Source of the DNA: Pseudomonas viridiflava
Lineage (GTDB): Bacteria; Pseudomonadota; Gammaproteobacteria; Pseudomonadales; Pseudomonadaceae
Assembly (NCBI GenBank): GCA_900596015.1
Contig: UVIF01000001.1
Coordinates: 78,512 to 142,511, forward strand
Length of the DNA: 64,000 nt
Reading direction: 5' to 3'
Under the pieces are notes generated by a model, which worked only from the letters and a program-made list of their open reading frames with translations, was not told the origin of the DNA and did not search any database. The translations under genes were made by a program, and so were the position numbers. Of the stretch, positions 8,341 through 18,220 are shown piece by piece (the first letter of the stretch is position 1; every line of letters begins with the position of its first letter).

Positions 8341-10164
8341 TCAGCAAGACACTTCGCTTGCGGCCTCTGCGACGGCAGCGGTACCGCCTTCGCGCTCGAT
8401 CCACTCGATCAGTCGTTCGCTGGCCATCGGCGGAGCAATGAAGTAACCCTGCCCCTCGTTGCAACCCCAGCCTTTCACCGCGTCGAAACTGGCCTGGTTC
8501 TCGATGCCTTCGGCCACCACCTTGTAGCCCAGACGCTGCGCCAGATCAATGAGTGTGGTGACCAGGCGACGATCCTTTTCCTGGCTTTCGATGTCCTTGA
8601 GCAGCGAACGGTCGAGCTTTACCGACGTGGCAGGCAGTTCGCGCAGGTAGGTCCAGTTACTGTAGCCAGTGCCGAAGTCGTCAATGGATATCTCGATGCC
8701 CAGCGCACGCAGGCGTGTCAGCTGGTTCCGGCATTCGGCCGGGTTCTTGATCAACGCGCCTTCGGTGAACTCGATCTCCAGGGTCGCAGCCTCGACACCA
8801 TAGCGTTCCAGGGTCTGGATCAGCCGGTCGGTGAAAGCCGGCCCCTCCAGATCGCAAGGGCTGATATTGATCGCGACCTTGAAGTCGTAGCCTGCATCCC
8901 GCCAATGCCGGGTCTGCTTGATGGCCGCCTCGACCACCCAGACGCTCAACAGCCGGATCAGGTCGGTTTTCTCCGCCAGCGGGATGAATTCGTCCGGCCC
9001 TATCGGCCCCAGGATCGGGTGGGTCCAACGCAACAGCGCCTCGACCGCGCAGCAGCGTCCGCTGGCGAAGTCGATGCGCGGCTGGAACACCAGGCCTAGT
9101 TGCTCGGACTCTTCCAGGGCGTACGACAATGAACTGAGCAGCACGAAGGCACGCTGCTGGGCGATGTCCAGTTCCGCCTGGTACCTGGCCCAGCCGATCC
9201 CTCGGTCGCGCGCGTAGTCCGCGGCACTGACCACCAGACGTACCCAGTCACGGTCGTTGATGGTGTGGCAGTCCAGTTCCAGCGCACCCATGCCGATCTG
9301 CGTGCGAATGGGAATCCCGTCATGTTCGACCGGGGTGGCGAAGGCTGTGGAAAACCTCGCGTACAAGGTCGCCAGGCATTCGTCCCGCGGCTTGATGAAT
9401 GCGAAACGGGTGAGACCGATCCGATAAAGCACGCAGTCGTGTCCGATCAAGCCCGCCACGCGACGGCTGATTTCGCTGACCAGACGCTGGGAAAACGAAT
9501 AGCCCAGCGCCTTGACGATATCGTTGACGAAACTGGGCGAGAGGAAGTCGACCGCGATCAGCAACGGCTCTTCCCTTGCGCTCAGATGCCGATGGATGTC
9601 GTCTTCCAGGCGAATACGGTTCATCAGGCGGGTGGGCCGGTCGATGAACGAGTCGGCGCGCAGGTCGTGCAGCCGGTGCACCACCAACTGCGCCAGGTGC
9701 CGCAGGCTTTCCCGCTGGCCGGCTGACATCGGCGCACGCGGTTGCTTGTCGATGACGCACAGACTGCCCAGGGCGTGACCGTCATCGGTCAGCAGCGGCA
9801 CCCCGGCGTAGTAGCGTATGCCCGGCGGTCCGGTGACCAGCACGTTGTGTCGAAACCGTGGGTCGCGGTGGGTGTCCGGCACTTCGAAGAAGTCGTCGAC
9901 CAGAATGGTGTGACCGCAGAAGGACACATCCCGTGGCGTGGATGAAACGGTGATGCCGACTTTCGCCCGAAACCACTGTTGCTGTTCTTCGAGAATGGAA
10001 ATGAGCGCTATCGGCGTGCCGAAGACTTCAGCGGCCAGCGCCACGATCCGATCCAGCACCTCGTCGTCGACCGCGTCGCGGTAGCAGAGCTCGGCTACGC
10101 GGCGAACGCGCTCGCGCTCGTTGTCCGGGAAAGGTGGAGCGAAGTGGGTCATCACGGTATTCAT
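8341..10164 (-). CDS. GAF - degenerate GGDEF - EAL protein (c-di-GMP phosphodiesterase)
   Basis: About 607 residues, soluble. A GAF sensor domain (about 35-160) is followed by a GGDEF-fold domain (about 175-325) in which the active-site loop reads GLTRF instead of GGDEF, so it should not make c-di-GMP. The C-terminal EAL domain (about 345-590) is complete: EALLRW, INISPCDL, EFTEGA, DDFGTGYSNW, VKLDRSLL, AEGIE, GQGYF. The protein is therefore predicted to hydrolyse c-di-GMP under control of whatever the GAF domain binds, perhaps with GTP sensing by the dead GGDEF domain. The start is uncertain: ATGs at 10164 and 10152 and a GTG at 10194 all lack a clear ribosome site. Confidence 0.85.
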   Translation of the reverse strand: MNTVMTHFAPPFPDNERERVRRVAELCYRDAVDDEVLDRIVALAAEVFGTPIALISILEEQQQWFRAKVGITVSSTPRDVSFCGHTILVDDFFEVPDTHRDPRFRHNVLVTGPPGIRYYAGVPLLTDDGHALGSLCVIDKQPRAPMSAGQRESLRHLAQLVVHRLHDLRADSFIDRPTRLMNRIRLEDDIHRHLSAREEPLLIAVDFLSPSFVNDIVKALGYSFSQRLVSEISRRVAGLIGHDCVLYRIGLTRFAFIKPRDECLATLYARFSTAFATPVEHDGIPIRTQIGMGALELDCHTINDRDWVRLVVSAADYARDRGIGWARYQAELDIAQQRAFVLLSSLSYALEESEQLGLVFQPRIDFASGRCCAVEALLRWTHPILGPIGPDEFIPLAEKTDLIRLLSVWVVEAAIKQTRHWRDAGYDFKVAINISPCDLEGPAFTDRLIQTLERYGVEAATLEIEFTEGALIKNPAECRNQLTRLRALGIEISIDDFGTGYSNWTYLRELPATSVKLDRSLLKDIESQEKDRRLVTTLIDLAQRLGYKVVAEGIENQASFDAVKGWGCNEGQGYFIAPPMASERLIEWIEREGGTAAVAEAASEVSC

Positions 10165-10281
10165 TGCCCGATGGTCAGTCGCAAAGGGAGGCACTCAAGA
10201 CAAGGCTGCATCCCTGTATCGGCAGCCTTTGCGGGAACTGTATACAGCTTTGCCCCGAGAGCACCACTGCCCTTCGTCTCC

Positions 10282-11922
10282 CTAGACCGCGCCGAAGAAG
10301 GCCACCTTCTGCGAAAGCCGGTCCGCCAGGCGAGCCAGCTCGGTGCTGGCGATCGCGACCTGCTGCGAGCCGGTCGCTGACTGCACCGTCGAGCCATGGA
10401 TGCGCGTGATGTTCTGCGAGACGTCGTCGGCGACTGCGTTCTGCTGCACCGACGCGCTGGCAATCTGTGCGTTCATCAGGTTGATCGCGCCCACCTGCTC
10501 GCTGATCTTGGCCAGGGCTTGCTGCGCACTGCGCGTCTGGGTGACGGTGTGCCCCACCAGTTCGCAGCTGTTGCGCATGGTTTGCGCGGCCGTCTCGGTG
10601 CCCGATTGCAAGGTGCTGATCATTTCGCGGATTTCTTCGGTCGACTGCTGGGTGCGATTGGCCAGCGAGCGCACTTCGTCGGCGACCACGGCAAAGCCAC
10701 GGCCGTGCTCGCCGGCGCGGGCGGCCTCGATGGCGGCATTGAGGGCCAGCAGGTTGGTCTGCGCGGCAATCGAGTTGATCACGTCGATGACCGACTCGAT
10801 CTTTTCGCTGTGGCGCGACACCTGGTCGACGGTGTCCGTGGTCTGTTCCAGGGTGAGCGCCAACTGCTCGATGGCGTGCGTGGTGCTGGCCACCAGCCGA
10901 TTGCCGCTTTCCACTTCAATGTCCGCCAGGCGCGAGGCATCTGCGGCCTGGGCGGCGTAACCGGACACCTCGCCCACGGTCGCCGCCATCTGCGTGATGG
11001 CAGTGGCCACCTGTTCGGCCTCGCGGGTCTGCAGGCGAATATGCGCGTCGTTGGCGGTGGAGGTCGCCGACAGCTGCGCCGAAGAGTGATTGACTTCCCG
11101 CGCCGCCGTGCGCACCTGCTCGATGGTTTCGCGCAAATGGCCCAAGGCGGTTTTCAATACGCCCATCACACTGCCGGGGTAATCGGTCACGATGCTCTGG
11201 TTCAGGTTGCCCGCGGCAAGTTGCTCGATTGCCAGAGCCACGTCGGCCGGCTCGGCGCCCAGCGTCGACTTGACGAAGCGAATGATCACGATCGACAGCA
11301 CGATGCTCAGCAGCAGCGCGATACCGGTGGCCACCAGCATCAGCGTGCTGAACTGGCTGGCAGTGGCCTGCACATCACCCAGCTTGGCCTTGATCGCGGC
11401 CTCCTCGTAGTCGATCAGCGCGTTGATGCGCCTGAGCCATTCGCTGTAGTCAGCCGAAGTCTGGCGCAGCAGCAAAGCCTGGGCACCTTGGACATCACCG
11501 CCCCGACGCAGCTCGATGAGCGTGCGGGTGGACTCCAGGGTCTGCCGCTCGATGTCCTTGATGGCCGCCAGCAACTGACGCTCCTCGCCTGTTACGCCAG
11601 CGCTCTGGAACAGCTGCTCCATCGGCGCCGCGGAATCGACATAGTCTTTTTCCAGCGAGGCCACCTGCGCCAGGTGTTTTTCCAGGTCGCGATCATTGTC
11701 CACCAACACCGCGTCACGGATGGCAATGGCACGGTTGTGCACACTGCCACGAAAATTGATGGCGTAACGCTGGATCTTTGCCGCGTTCTCGCTCACGTCA
11801 CTCAACGTGGAATCGATGAAGGCAACGCGCTGGATGCCGATGGCGGTGATCATCACCAACAAGGCGAGAATGGCCGCGAAGCTCAGGGCTATGCGCGTGG
11901 CCAGAGACAGAGGTTTTTTCAT
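10282..11922 (-). CDS. Methyl-accepting chemotaxis protein
   Basis: A 546-residue chemoreceptor. Transmembrane helix 1 is at about 10-32, a periplasmic four-helix-bundle ligand domain at about 33-187, helix 2 at about 188-212, then HAMP and a cytoplasmic signalling domain. The hairpin tip [20 protein letters not shown] is intact. It binds CheA/CheW at the poles and steers flagellar rotation. The ligand is not deducible. No C-terminal CheR-tethering pentapeptide is present (it ends KVAFFGAV). Confidence 0.93.
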   Translation of the reverse strand: MKKPLSLATRIALSFAAILALLVMITAIGIQRVAFIDSTLSDVSENAAKIQRYAINFRGSVHNRAIAIRDAVLVDNDRDLEKHLAQVASLEKDYVDSAAPMEQLFQSAGVTGEERQLLAAIKDIERQTLESTRTLIELRRGGDVQGAQALLLRQTSADYSEWLRRINALIDYEEAAIKAKLGDVQATASQFSTLMLVATGIALLLSIVLSIVIIRFVKSTLGAEPADVALAIEQLAAGNLNQSIVTDYPGSVMGVLKTALGHLRETIEQVRTAAREVNHSSAQLSATSTANDAHIRLQTREAEQVATAITQMAATVGEVSGYAAQAADASRLADIEVESGNRLVASTTHAIEQLALTLEQTTDTVDQVSRHSEKIESVIDVINSIAAQTNLLALNAAIEAARAGEHGRGFAVVADEVRSLANRTQQSTEEIREMISTLQSGTETAAQTMRNSCELVGHTVTQTRSAQQALAKISEQVGAINLMNAQIASASVQQNAVADDVSQNITRIHGSTVQSATGSQQVAIASTELARLADRLSQKVAFFGAV

Positions 11923-12268
11923 GGCAGGCTCGAAAGTTCGCCCGATGAGGACGGAAAAGACGCGCGAACCGGAGGTCGAGTCGCGCCGAAGCGGCGGACG
12001 TTACGGCGCTGCTGGCAATGAAGCCAATTGGCATTTCGCGAAGCAATGATAGCTAAACGCTATCAAACTAATTCCGCTGTGAGTTGTATCATTGAGTTGA
12101 CACTCAACACCATCGCTTTACAGTCGCCTGATGGACAAGCACTTAGAAATTCCAGCGGTTGTTCGACGGTGCCATGGCTGCCGCCAGTGTGGCTGGCGTG
12201 GCTGCCATCGATAAGGTCAGGCAGGCGGCGCTGAGCCTCGCGATTCACGCAAAAAAGGTCCGGGCATC
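11923..12268. promoter_or_regulatory. 346-base gap with two perfect dyads
   Basis: No convincing gene is visible. TGATAGC-TAAAC-GCTATCA (12047-12065) and TTGAGT-TGAC-ACTCAA (12092-12107) are perfect inverted repeats 26 bases apart. The half-site TGAGTTG is also repeated directly at 12080-12086 and 12093-12099. They lie between a leftward chemoreceptor and a rightward MFS gene and could be operators for either. A 27-codon Cys-rich frame near 12130 lacks a ribosome site and is not called. Confidence 0.4.
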
Positions 12269-13396
12269 ATGAACTCCGGTCGCAACCTGGTCGCCGCCGC
12301 ATTTGCCCTCACCGCGCTGTCGTACGGGTTGGCGCGTTTCGCCTATGGCCTGCTGTTGCCGCAGATGCGCGTGGAGCTGTCGCTGGACGCTACGGCGGCA
12401 GGCTGGATCGGCAGCGGCGCGTTCGCGGCCTACTGCGCCGGCATCGTCCTGACGTTCGTGTGCAACGGCATGCTCGCGCCGCGCACTCTTGCCGTACTCG
12501 CGGGTCTGGCCGCCGCGGTGGGAATGGCCTGTATCGTTGGCGCTTCATCGGGGTGGATGCTGGGCGCCGGAGTGGCGCTTGCCGGGCTGAGCACCGGACT
12601 GACCTCGCCACCGTTGGCGAGTGCAGTCGCCGCTCGGTTCAACGCTGCAGGCCGCGCGAAGGCGAATGCGGCGATCAACGCCGGCACGGCTGCCGGCATC
12701 GTCTTCTCAGGTGCCGCTGCGGCCATGACTGTGAACGCCTGGCGTGAGCTGTATGCACTGTTCGCCCTGATCGGCGCAGCGATCACCGTCTGGCTGTGGT
12801 GGGCCCTGCCGAAGGGTGGTGGCAGTGAAACCGGCGCTGGCATGTCCCTGAAACTGCTCGGCCGACCGGGGCTGGCCCTGCTCTGCCTGAGCGCCTTCGC
12901 CATGGGCGTGTCGAGCACCGCCATCTGGACCTTCGGCGCAGACATCCTGCGCGGCGCGTTCGGGGTCAGCGACAACGGTATCGCCTGGGCCTGGATCGTA
13001 CTGGGAGCGGCCGGGGTCAGCGGCGCCGCCACCGGCGTGCTGATCGAACGCTTCGGTACGGCCGTCATCCATGGCGGCTCGCTGTTGGCCATCGTCACGG
13101 CGATCCTGACCCTGGCCGCAAGCGAGTTCAGCATCGTCTATGGCTTCGTCGCCATGGGCCTGTTCGGCGCGGCCTACATCATGTCCTCGGGCGCCTATCT
13201 GATCCAGGGCACTGCACTGCTGCCGGATCGACCCGACCTGGGCCTGGGTTTTCCGTTCCTGTGCCTGGCTCTCGGGCAGACGGCAGGCGCGCCGTTGTTC
13301 GGTGCGGCGATGGGCGCCATGGGTGTCAACGGTGCCCTTTTCGCCTTTGCCCTGCCTGCCTTTCTGGCGATATTTCTCAGGCCCCGAGCCAGCTAG
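12269..13396 (+). CDS. MFS transporter, YbfB/YjiJ family
   Basis: A 375-residue carrier with about eleven to twelve transmembrane helices. The N-terminal stretch ALSYGLARFAYGLLLPQM is typical of YbfB/YjiJ proteins, which are uncharacterised MFS members. It starts 22 bases after an A-rich stretch containing a weak AAGG site. It is followed by a second MFS gene on the same strand after 96 bases, possibly in one transcript. Substrate unknown. Confidence 0.8.
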   Translation: MNSGRNLVAAAFALTALSYGLARFAYGLLLPQMRVELSLDATAAGWIGSGAFAAYCAGIVLTFVCNGMLAPRTLAVLAGLAAAVGMACIVGASSGWMLGAGVALAGLSTGLTSPPLASAVAARFNAAGRAKANAAINAGTAAGIVFSGAAAAMTVNAWRELYALFALIGAAITVWLWWALPKGGGSETGAGMSLKLLGRPGLALLCLSAFAMGVSSTAIWTFGADILRGAFGVSDNGIAWAWIVLGAAGVSGAATGVLIERFGTAVIHGGSLLAIVTAILTLAASEFSIVYGFVAMGLFGAAYIMSSGAYLIQGTALLPDRPDLGLGFPFLCLALGQTAGAPLFGAAMGAMGVNGALFAFALPAFLAIFLRPRAS

Positions 13397-13492
13397 CAAA
13401 ATCTTCACTCGATTGCGCGGCGGAGCCTGGAACTTACGCTCGATCCGCCCACTCAGTTCTGTACCTGCCTGCCCTCATTCGAGACCACTGCC

Positions 13493-14743
13493 TTGGCCAC
13501 ATCTGCCACTTCGCGGCGTAACGCGCTGTCTCTCGACGGCCTGAATTTCTTCCTGGCCGATGTCCGTGACGGGCTCGGGCCCTATCTGGCGATCTACTTG
13601 CTGGCCGTGCACAAATGGGACCCCGGCAGTATTGGCCTGGTAATGACCCTGGCCGGGCTGGCAGCACTGCTCACGCAAACCCCCGCCGGCGCCCTGATCG
13701 ACAAGACCCGGCACAAACGTGCGGTGGTGGTGGTCGCCGCCCTGCTGGTTACCGCCAGCTGCGTGGTACTGCCTTTCATTACTTCGTTCGGCCTGGTTGC
13801 CGCTACCCAGGCGCTTGGCGCCATCGCCGGCTCGGTGTTCGCTCCGGCTATCGCCGCCATCTCCCTGGGCATCACTGGGCCCAAGGCCTTCACCCGGCGT
13901 ACCGGTCGCAACGAAACCTACAACCATGCCGGCAACGCCTTCGCCGCCCTGCTGGCGGGCGGGTTTGCCTACCTGTTCGGACCGGTCGCGGTGTTCTACC
14001 TCATGGCCGCCATGGCCTTGGCCAGCGTACTGGCGGTGAGTTGCGTTAAGGCCGATGCCATCGACCACGACGTCGCCCGTGGGCTGGAAGCCCACCACAA
14101 GGATGGGCACGAACAGCCTTCCGGCTTCAAGGTGCTGCTGGGCAACCGTGCGCTGCTGGTGTTCGCGGTGTGTTGCGCGCTGTTCCACCTGGCCAACGCG
14201 GCGATGCTGCCGCTGGTGAGCCAGAAGCTGTCGCAGATCGACCTGAGCATGGCCACCCCATTGACCTCGGCCTGCATCGTCGCCGCGCAACTGGTGATGG
14301 TGCCTGCAGCCCTGCTGGTGGGCGCGCGTGCCGATCAATGGGGGCGCAAGCCGCTGCTGCTGGCCGGCTTCCTGATCCTGCCGATTCGCGGCGTGCTCTA
14401 TACGTTTTCCAACGATCCGTACTGGCTGGTGGGCGTGCAACTGCTCGACGGCATCGGCGCCGGCCTGTTCGGTGCACTGTTTCCGCTGGTGGTCAAAGAC
14501 CTCACCCACGGTACCGGGCGTTTCAACGTCAGCCTGGGCGCCCTGACGACCGCCTTCGGCCTGGGCGCTGCGCTGAGCAACGGCTTGGCAGGCCTGGTCG
14601 TGCAGGAGGCTGGCTACAGCGCAGCCTTCCTGACCCTGGCCGGGGTCGCTGCTGCGGCCTTCGTCCTGCTGCTCACCGCCATGCCGGAAACCCTGCGCCG
14701 CGCCACTGAACAGGAAGCCACGCCTTGCCCCACGCCAGCTTGA
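13493..14743 (+). CDS. MFS transporter
   Basis: A 416-residue, twelve-helix carrier. It opens with a short cytoplasmic tail and FFLADVRDGLGPYLAIYL, a form found in a Pseudomonas MFS group of unassigned substrate. The start is a TTG at 13493, with GAG about 10 bases upstream; the next in-frame ATG (13643) would remove the first helices. Its 3' end overlaps the next permease gene by 19 bases, so the two are probably co-translated and may serve one export or uptake task. Confidence 0.8.
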   Translation: MATSATSRRNALSLDGLNFFLADVRDGLGPYLAIYLLAVHKWDPGSIGLVMTLAGLAALLTQTPAGALIDKTRHKRAVVVVAALLVTASCVVLPFITSFGLVAATQALGAIAGSVFAPAIAAISLGITGPKAFTRRTGRNETYNHAGNAFAALLAGGFAYLFGPVAVFYLMAAMALASVLAVSCVKADAIDHDVARGLEAHHKDGHEQPSGFKVLLGNRALLVFAVCCALFHLANAAMLPLVSQKLSQIDLSMATPLTSACIVAAQLVMVPAALLVGARADQWGRKPLLLAGFLILPIRGVLYTFSNDPYWLVGVQLLDGIGAGLFGALFPLVVKDLTHGTGRFNVSLGALTTAFGLGAALSNGLAGLVVQEAGYSAAFLTLAGVAAAAFVLLLTAMPETLRRATEQEATPCPTPA

Positions 14744-15966
14744 TCATCTGGGGCGTCAGCCTCCTCGCGACGTTGGGCATCATCACCAGGCCATTGCGGA
14801 TTCCCGAATACGTCTGGGCGCTGGCGGCAGCGATCGGCCTGGTCGCTGGCGGCCTGATCGCCTGGTCTTCGGCACTGGCAGCGGTACTCAAGGGTACCGA
14901 TGTCTACCTGTTTCTGATGGGCATGATGCTGCTGGCCGAACTGGCCCGCCGTGAAGGGTTGTTCGATTGGCTGGCGACCGTCGCTGCCCGCCAGGCCCGC
15001 GGCAGTGCGCAACGGCTGTTCGATCTGGTGTTCGTGGTCGGCACCGCGGTGACTGTTTTCCTGTCCAACGATGCCACTGCCGTGGTGCTGACCCCGGCCG
15101 TGTACGCGGCCACCCGGGCAGCACGCGTCAACCCGTTGCCGTATCTGTTCGTCTGCGCGTTCATTGCCAATGCGGCCAGTTTCGTCCTGCCCATTTCCAA
15201 CCCGGCCAATCTGGTGATATTCGGCAAACACATGCCGCCGCTGCTCGACTGGCTGGCCATGTTCAGCCTGCCGTCCCTGGCGGCCATCGCCATGACCTAT
15301 CTGGTTTTGCGCCTGACCCAGCGTCGCCATCTGCAGCAGCGTCTGGAACTTGTCGAACAACTGCCCCACCTGAGCGCAGGTGCTCGACTCACCGCCTGCG
15401 GGCTGGCCGTCACGGCGGTGCTGCTGTTGACCGTATCGGCCCTGGACGAAGCGCTGGGCCTGCCGACGTTCCTGGCCGCCGTCACCACCCTCGCCGTCGT
15501 CCACCTGTACCAGAGAAGCAATCCTTGGCCGGTGTGCAAGGGCGTGGCCTGGGGCGTGCTGCCGCTGGTAGCGGGGCTGTTCGTGCTAGTGGAAGGCATT
15601 GGCCAGACTGGCGTCACCGGTCAGTTGGCCAACTGGCTGGAACAGGCCGCCAGGCACGCGCCGGCCCAGGCACACTGGTGGGCAGGAGGCCTGGTGGCGC
15701 TGGCGTGCAACATCGGCAACAACCTGCCAGTGGGCCTGCTCAGCGGGTCCATTAACGAGCTGGCGCACCTGCCGCCCACTGTCACCGGCGCGCTGGTGGT
15801 CGGCGTCAACCTGGGCCCCAACCTCTCGGTCACCGGCTCCCTGGCGACGTTGCTGTGGTTGATCGCGGTGCGCCGCGAAGGGGTCGAAATCAGCGCCTGG
15901 ACGTTCCTCAAGCTCGGCGCAGTGGTCATGCCGCCGGCCCTGATCGCCGCCCTGTGGCTGCTGTAA
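14725..15966 (+). CDS. ArsB/SLC13-type anion permease
   Basis: A 413-residue membrane protein of the ion-transporter superfamily that includes ArsB, NhaD and SLC13 carriers. The conserved SNDATAVVLTPAV motif near residue 110 and the NNLPVGLLSGSI and GVNLGPNLSVTGSL segments in the C-terminal half mark this fold. It starts at TTG 14725, behind AGGA, inside the 3' end of the MFS gene. The NLGPNLSVTGSLATLLW segment is particularly ArsB-like, so arsenite extrusion is possible, but no arsR, arsC or arsH gene lies here. Confidence 0.75.
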   Translation: MPHASLIIWGVSLLATLGIITRPLRIPEYVWALAAAIGLVAGGLIAWSSALAAVLKGTDVYLFLMGMMLLAELARREGLFDWLATVAARQARGSAQRLFDLVFVVGTAVTVFLSNDATAVVLTPAVYAATRAARVNPLPYLFVCAFIANAASFVLPISNPANLVIFGKHMPPLLDWLAMFSLPSLAAIAMTYLVLRLTQRRHLQQRLELVEQLPHLSAGARLTACGLAVTAVLLLTVSALDEALGLPTFLAAVTTLAVVHLYQRSNPWPVCKGVAWGVLPLVAGLFVLVEGIGQTGVTGQLANWLEQAARHAPAQAHWWAGGLVALACNIGNNLPVGLLSGSINELAHLPPTVTGALVVGVNLGPNLSVTGSLATLLWLIAVRREGVEISAWTFLKLGAVVMPPALIAALWLL

Positions 15967-15988
15967 GTGCCGCAGGCGCATCAGCGTC

Positions 15989-18106
15989 TCAGAACTTCAC
16001 GGTCGCCGTCAGACGCGCCGTGCGCAACGCGCCCTCTTCCACCTGCAGCGTGCTGCTGCCGGTGGTGGCTGGGTAATACTGCTTGTCGAACAGGTTATCG
16101 ATGTTCAACTGCAGGCGCGTTTCGTAACCCTGGGTGGGCAAGTCCCAACGCACGAAAGCATCGGCCAAGGTGTAGCTGTCCATCCAGAAGCTGTTGGCGC
16201 TGTCGCCCGGCCGCTCGCCCACGTAGCGCGCGCCGGCGCCCACATGCCACTGGCCGGCCTGCGCGGGCATGGCCAGGTGATGGGTCAGGTACAGGCTGGC
16301 CGTGTGCATCGGCGCGTTGGGCAGCCGATTGCCCTCCTGCTCGGGCGCTTCGGCGTTCTTCAGCACTTCGGTGTGGCTGTAGGCATAAGTGCCGATCACA
16401 CTCCAGCTCTCGGCGATCTGACCGGTGACATCCAGCTCGATACCCCGCGAACGCGCCTTGCCGACCGCCTCGTCGAGGCTGTCGCCATTGCTCTGCAGCA
16501 CGCTGTTGACCAGGTTCTTCTTCTCGATGTCATACACCGCCAGGTTCACGTTCAGCGCAGCGGTTGGCGTGTACTTGACCCCGGCTTCGTAGCTGCGACC
16601 CTCGGTGGGCTTGAAGCTGTTGCCCGCATCGTCGGCATCGTTGGGCACGAACGAGCGACTGTAGTTGGCATACAGCGCCACCGTTTCGCTGGGCTGGTAG
16701 ACGATCCCGCCGAACGGAATGAACTCGTCACCATTGGAATCGGCACCGGGCGCATACGAGCGGCCCAGGCCTTGATCGCTGTATTGGTCCCAATGCGCCT
16801 GACGCCCGCCGAACACCAGGATCCAGCGATCGTTCAGGTGCCAATTGTCCTTGAAGTACAGTGATGTGGTGACCAGGTTGTTCTCGGCATTGCTCTGCGC
16901 TGCGCTGACCGTGACCGGTTCGGCCAGACGGCCATAGACCGGGTTGCGGATGTCGATATTGCCGGCGGCGGTGTTGGCGTTGCGGTAGGTCTTGCCGCGG
17001 TATTTGTCCAGCGATTCGTTGTCCAGGCCCACCACGATTTCATGACGCTGGCCGAACAGCTGCTGGTCGCCGATCAGGTCAAGCGCCGTGTAGCGGCTTT
17101 CGTAATCGTAGTGACCGCCATTGGCGATGCGCCGCAAGGTGTTGCCGGTGAGCGTGTTGGGTTGAGCGATGGCCAGGCTGTAGCGATCCTGGGTCCAACC
17201 GTAGGTCAGGCGACTGCGCCAGGCATCTCCCAGCTGATACTCGAACTTTGCTGTGGTGCTCTGGCTGATGCCCACGGTCTTGGCCCAGCGCTCGTCGAGG
17301 CGGTCGCGGTAGCTGATGTCGGCGGGCCGGCCGGCGACGAACACGGTGCCACGATCGAACGGGCTGGCGTAGTCGTTGTAAGTGTAGGCCAGCGAAGCAC
17401 TGGCCCGCTCGCCGACCCAGGCAATCGACGGTGCAATCAGGGTGTGCTCGTCGGTGCCATAGTTGCGCCAGTAATCCTCGTGGCTGCGCTCGGCCACCAG
17501 CCGGTAGGCCAGATCGGTATCGCCCAGCGGGCCGGTGGTGTCCAGCGACAGCGAACCGCCGCCCTCGCTGAACCCGGACGCGCCGAGGGTCGTACTGCGG
17601 GTGAACTGCGGCTGCTTGCTGACGACGTTGATGACCCCGCCCGGTTCGAGCGCGCCGTACATCAGCGAGGCCGGCCCCTTGAGCACTTCCACGTGATCGG
17701 TGGTCGCCCCCAGGTTGCGACCGATGGCCGAGCGGATACCGTCGCGCAGGATCGAGTTGTCGTCGTTGCTGCCAAAGCCGCGCTTGATCAGCGCGTCCTT
17801 GGTGCCGCCCAGGGTGTTGGTCTGGGTCACACCGCTGACGAAGCGCATCGCGTCGTTCAAATCCTTGACCTGGTAGTCGTCGAGCGTGCGTGCCGTTACC
17901 GAATTGATGGTCTGCGCCTCGTCACGGTTCTGCGTCGCGCTCTTGCTGGCGGTTTCGCCGCGCACGCGGGCGTAGCCGTCATCGCCCTCACCTTCGCCGG
18001 TGGCCTGGATGACACTGGAGGGCAGCTCGGTGGCCGCCATGGCCAGGCAAGGCAGGACTGAGCACAACAGCACCCAGGAATGGGCCCGATTCAACGACTT
18101 GACCAC
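15989..18106 (-). CDS. TonB-dependent siderophore receptor
   Basis: A 705-residue outer-membrane receptor. It has a signal peptide (about residues 1-24, VLLCSVLPCLAMA) and a plug domain (about 60-170, with VEVLKGPASLMYGALEPGGVIN-type sequence). A 22-strand barrel ends in LTATVKF with the terminal Phe needed for BAM assembly. The start is the GTG at 18106, with GGAG 8 bases upstream; an ATG at 18154 would add 16 residues before the signal peptide. It should take up a ferric siderophore, energised by TonB-ExbBD. No Fur box or FecIR pair is seen upstream, and it converges on the ArsB-type gene with a 22-base gap. Confidence 0.88.
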   Translation of the reverse strand: MVKSLNRAHSWVLLCSVLPCLAMAATELPSSVIQATGEGEGDDGYARVRGETASKSATQNRDEAQTINSVTARTLDDYQVKDLNDAMRFVSGVTQTNTLGGTKDALIKRGFGSNDDNSILRDGIRSAIGRNLGATTDHVEVLKGPASLMYGALEPGGVINVVSKQPQFTRSTTLGASGFSEGGGSLSLDTTGPLGDTDLAYRLVAERSHEDYWRNYGTDEHTLIAPSIAWVGERASASLAYTYNDYASPFDRGTVFVAGRPADISYRDRLDERWAKTVGISQSTTAKFEYQLGDAWRSRLTYGWTQDRYSLAIAQPNTLTGNTLRRIANGGHYDYESRYTALDLIGDQQLFGQRHEIVVGLDNESLDKYRGKTYRNANTAAGNIDIRNPVYGRLAEPVTVSAAQSNAENNLVTTSLYFKDNWHLNDRWILVFGGRQAHWDQYSDQGLGRSYAPGADSNGDEFIPFGGIVYQPSETVALYANYSRSFVPNDADDAGNSFKPTEGRSYEAGVKYTPTAALNVNLAVYDIEKKNLVNSVLQSNGDSLDEAVGKARSRGIELDVTGQIAESWSVIGTYAYSHTEVLKNAEAPEQEGNRLPNAPMHTASLYLTHHLAMPAQAGQWHVGAGARYVGERPGDSANSFWMDSYTLADAFVRWDLPTQGYETRLQLNIDNLFDKQYYPATTGSSTLQVEEGALRTARLTATVKF

Positions 18107-18220
18107 GCGTGTAACTCCGTACTGGATAGAAGACGCGAATGCGTCCCATCTCAATTGTACGGACTATTGCGGTCATTTGCTGAATCGGTTGTACGATTTT
18201 TCACTACCTGAGAGACGAAT

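Noticed and set aside
12130..12213. 27-codon Cys-rich frame (CHGCRQC) in the chemoreceptor-MFS gap
   Set aside because: It has no ribosome site and no repeated metal-binding logic, and overlaps open frames on both strands in GC-rich DNA.
16047..18200. Fur box before the siderophore receptor
   Set aside because: I looked for GATAATGATAATCATTATC-like sequence between 18107 and 18220 and found none; only a directly repeated CGTACAA is present.
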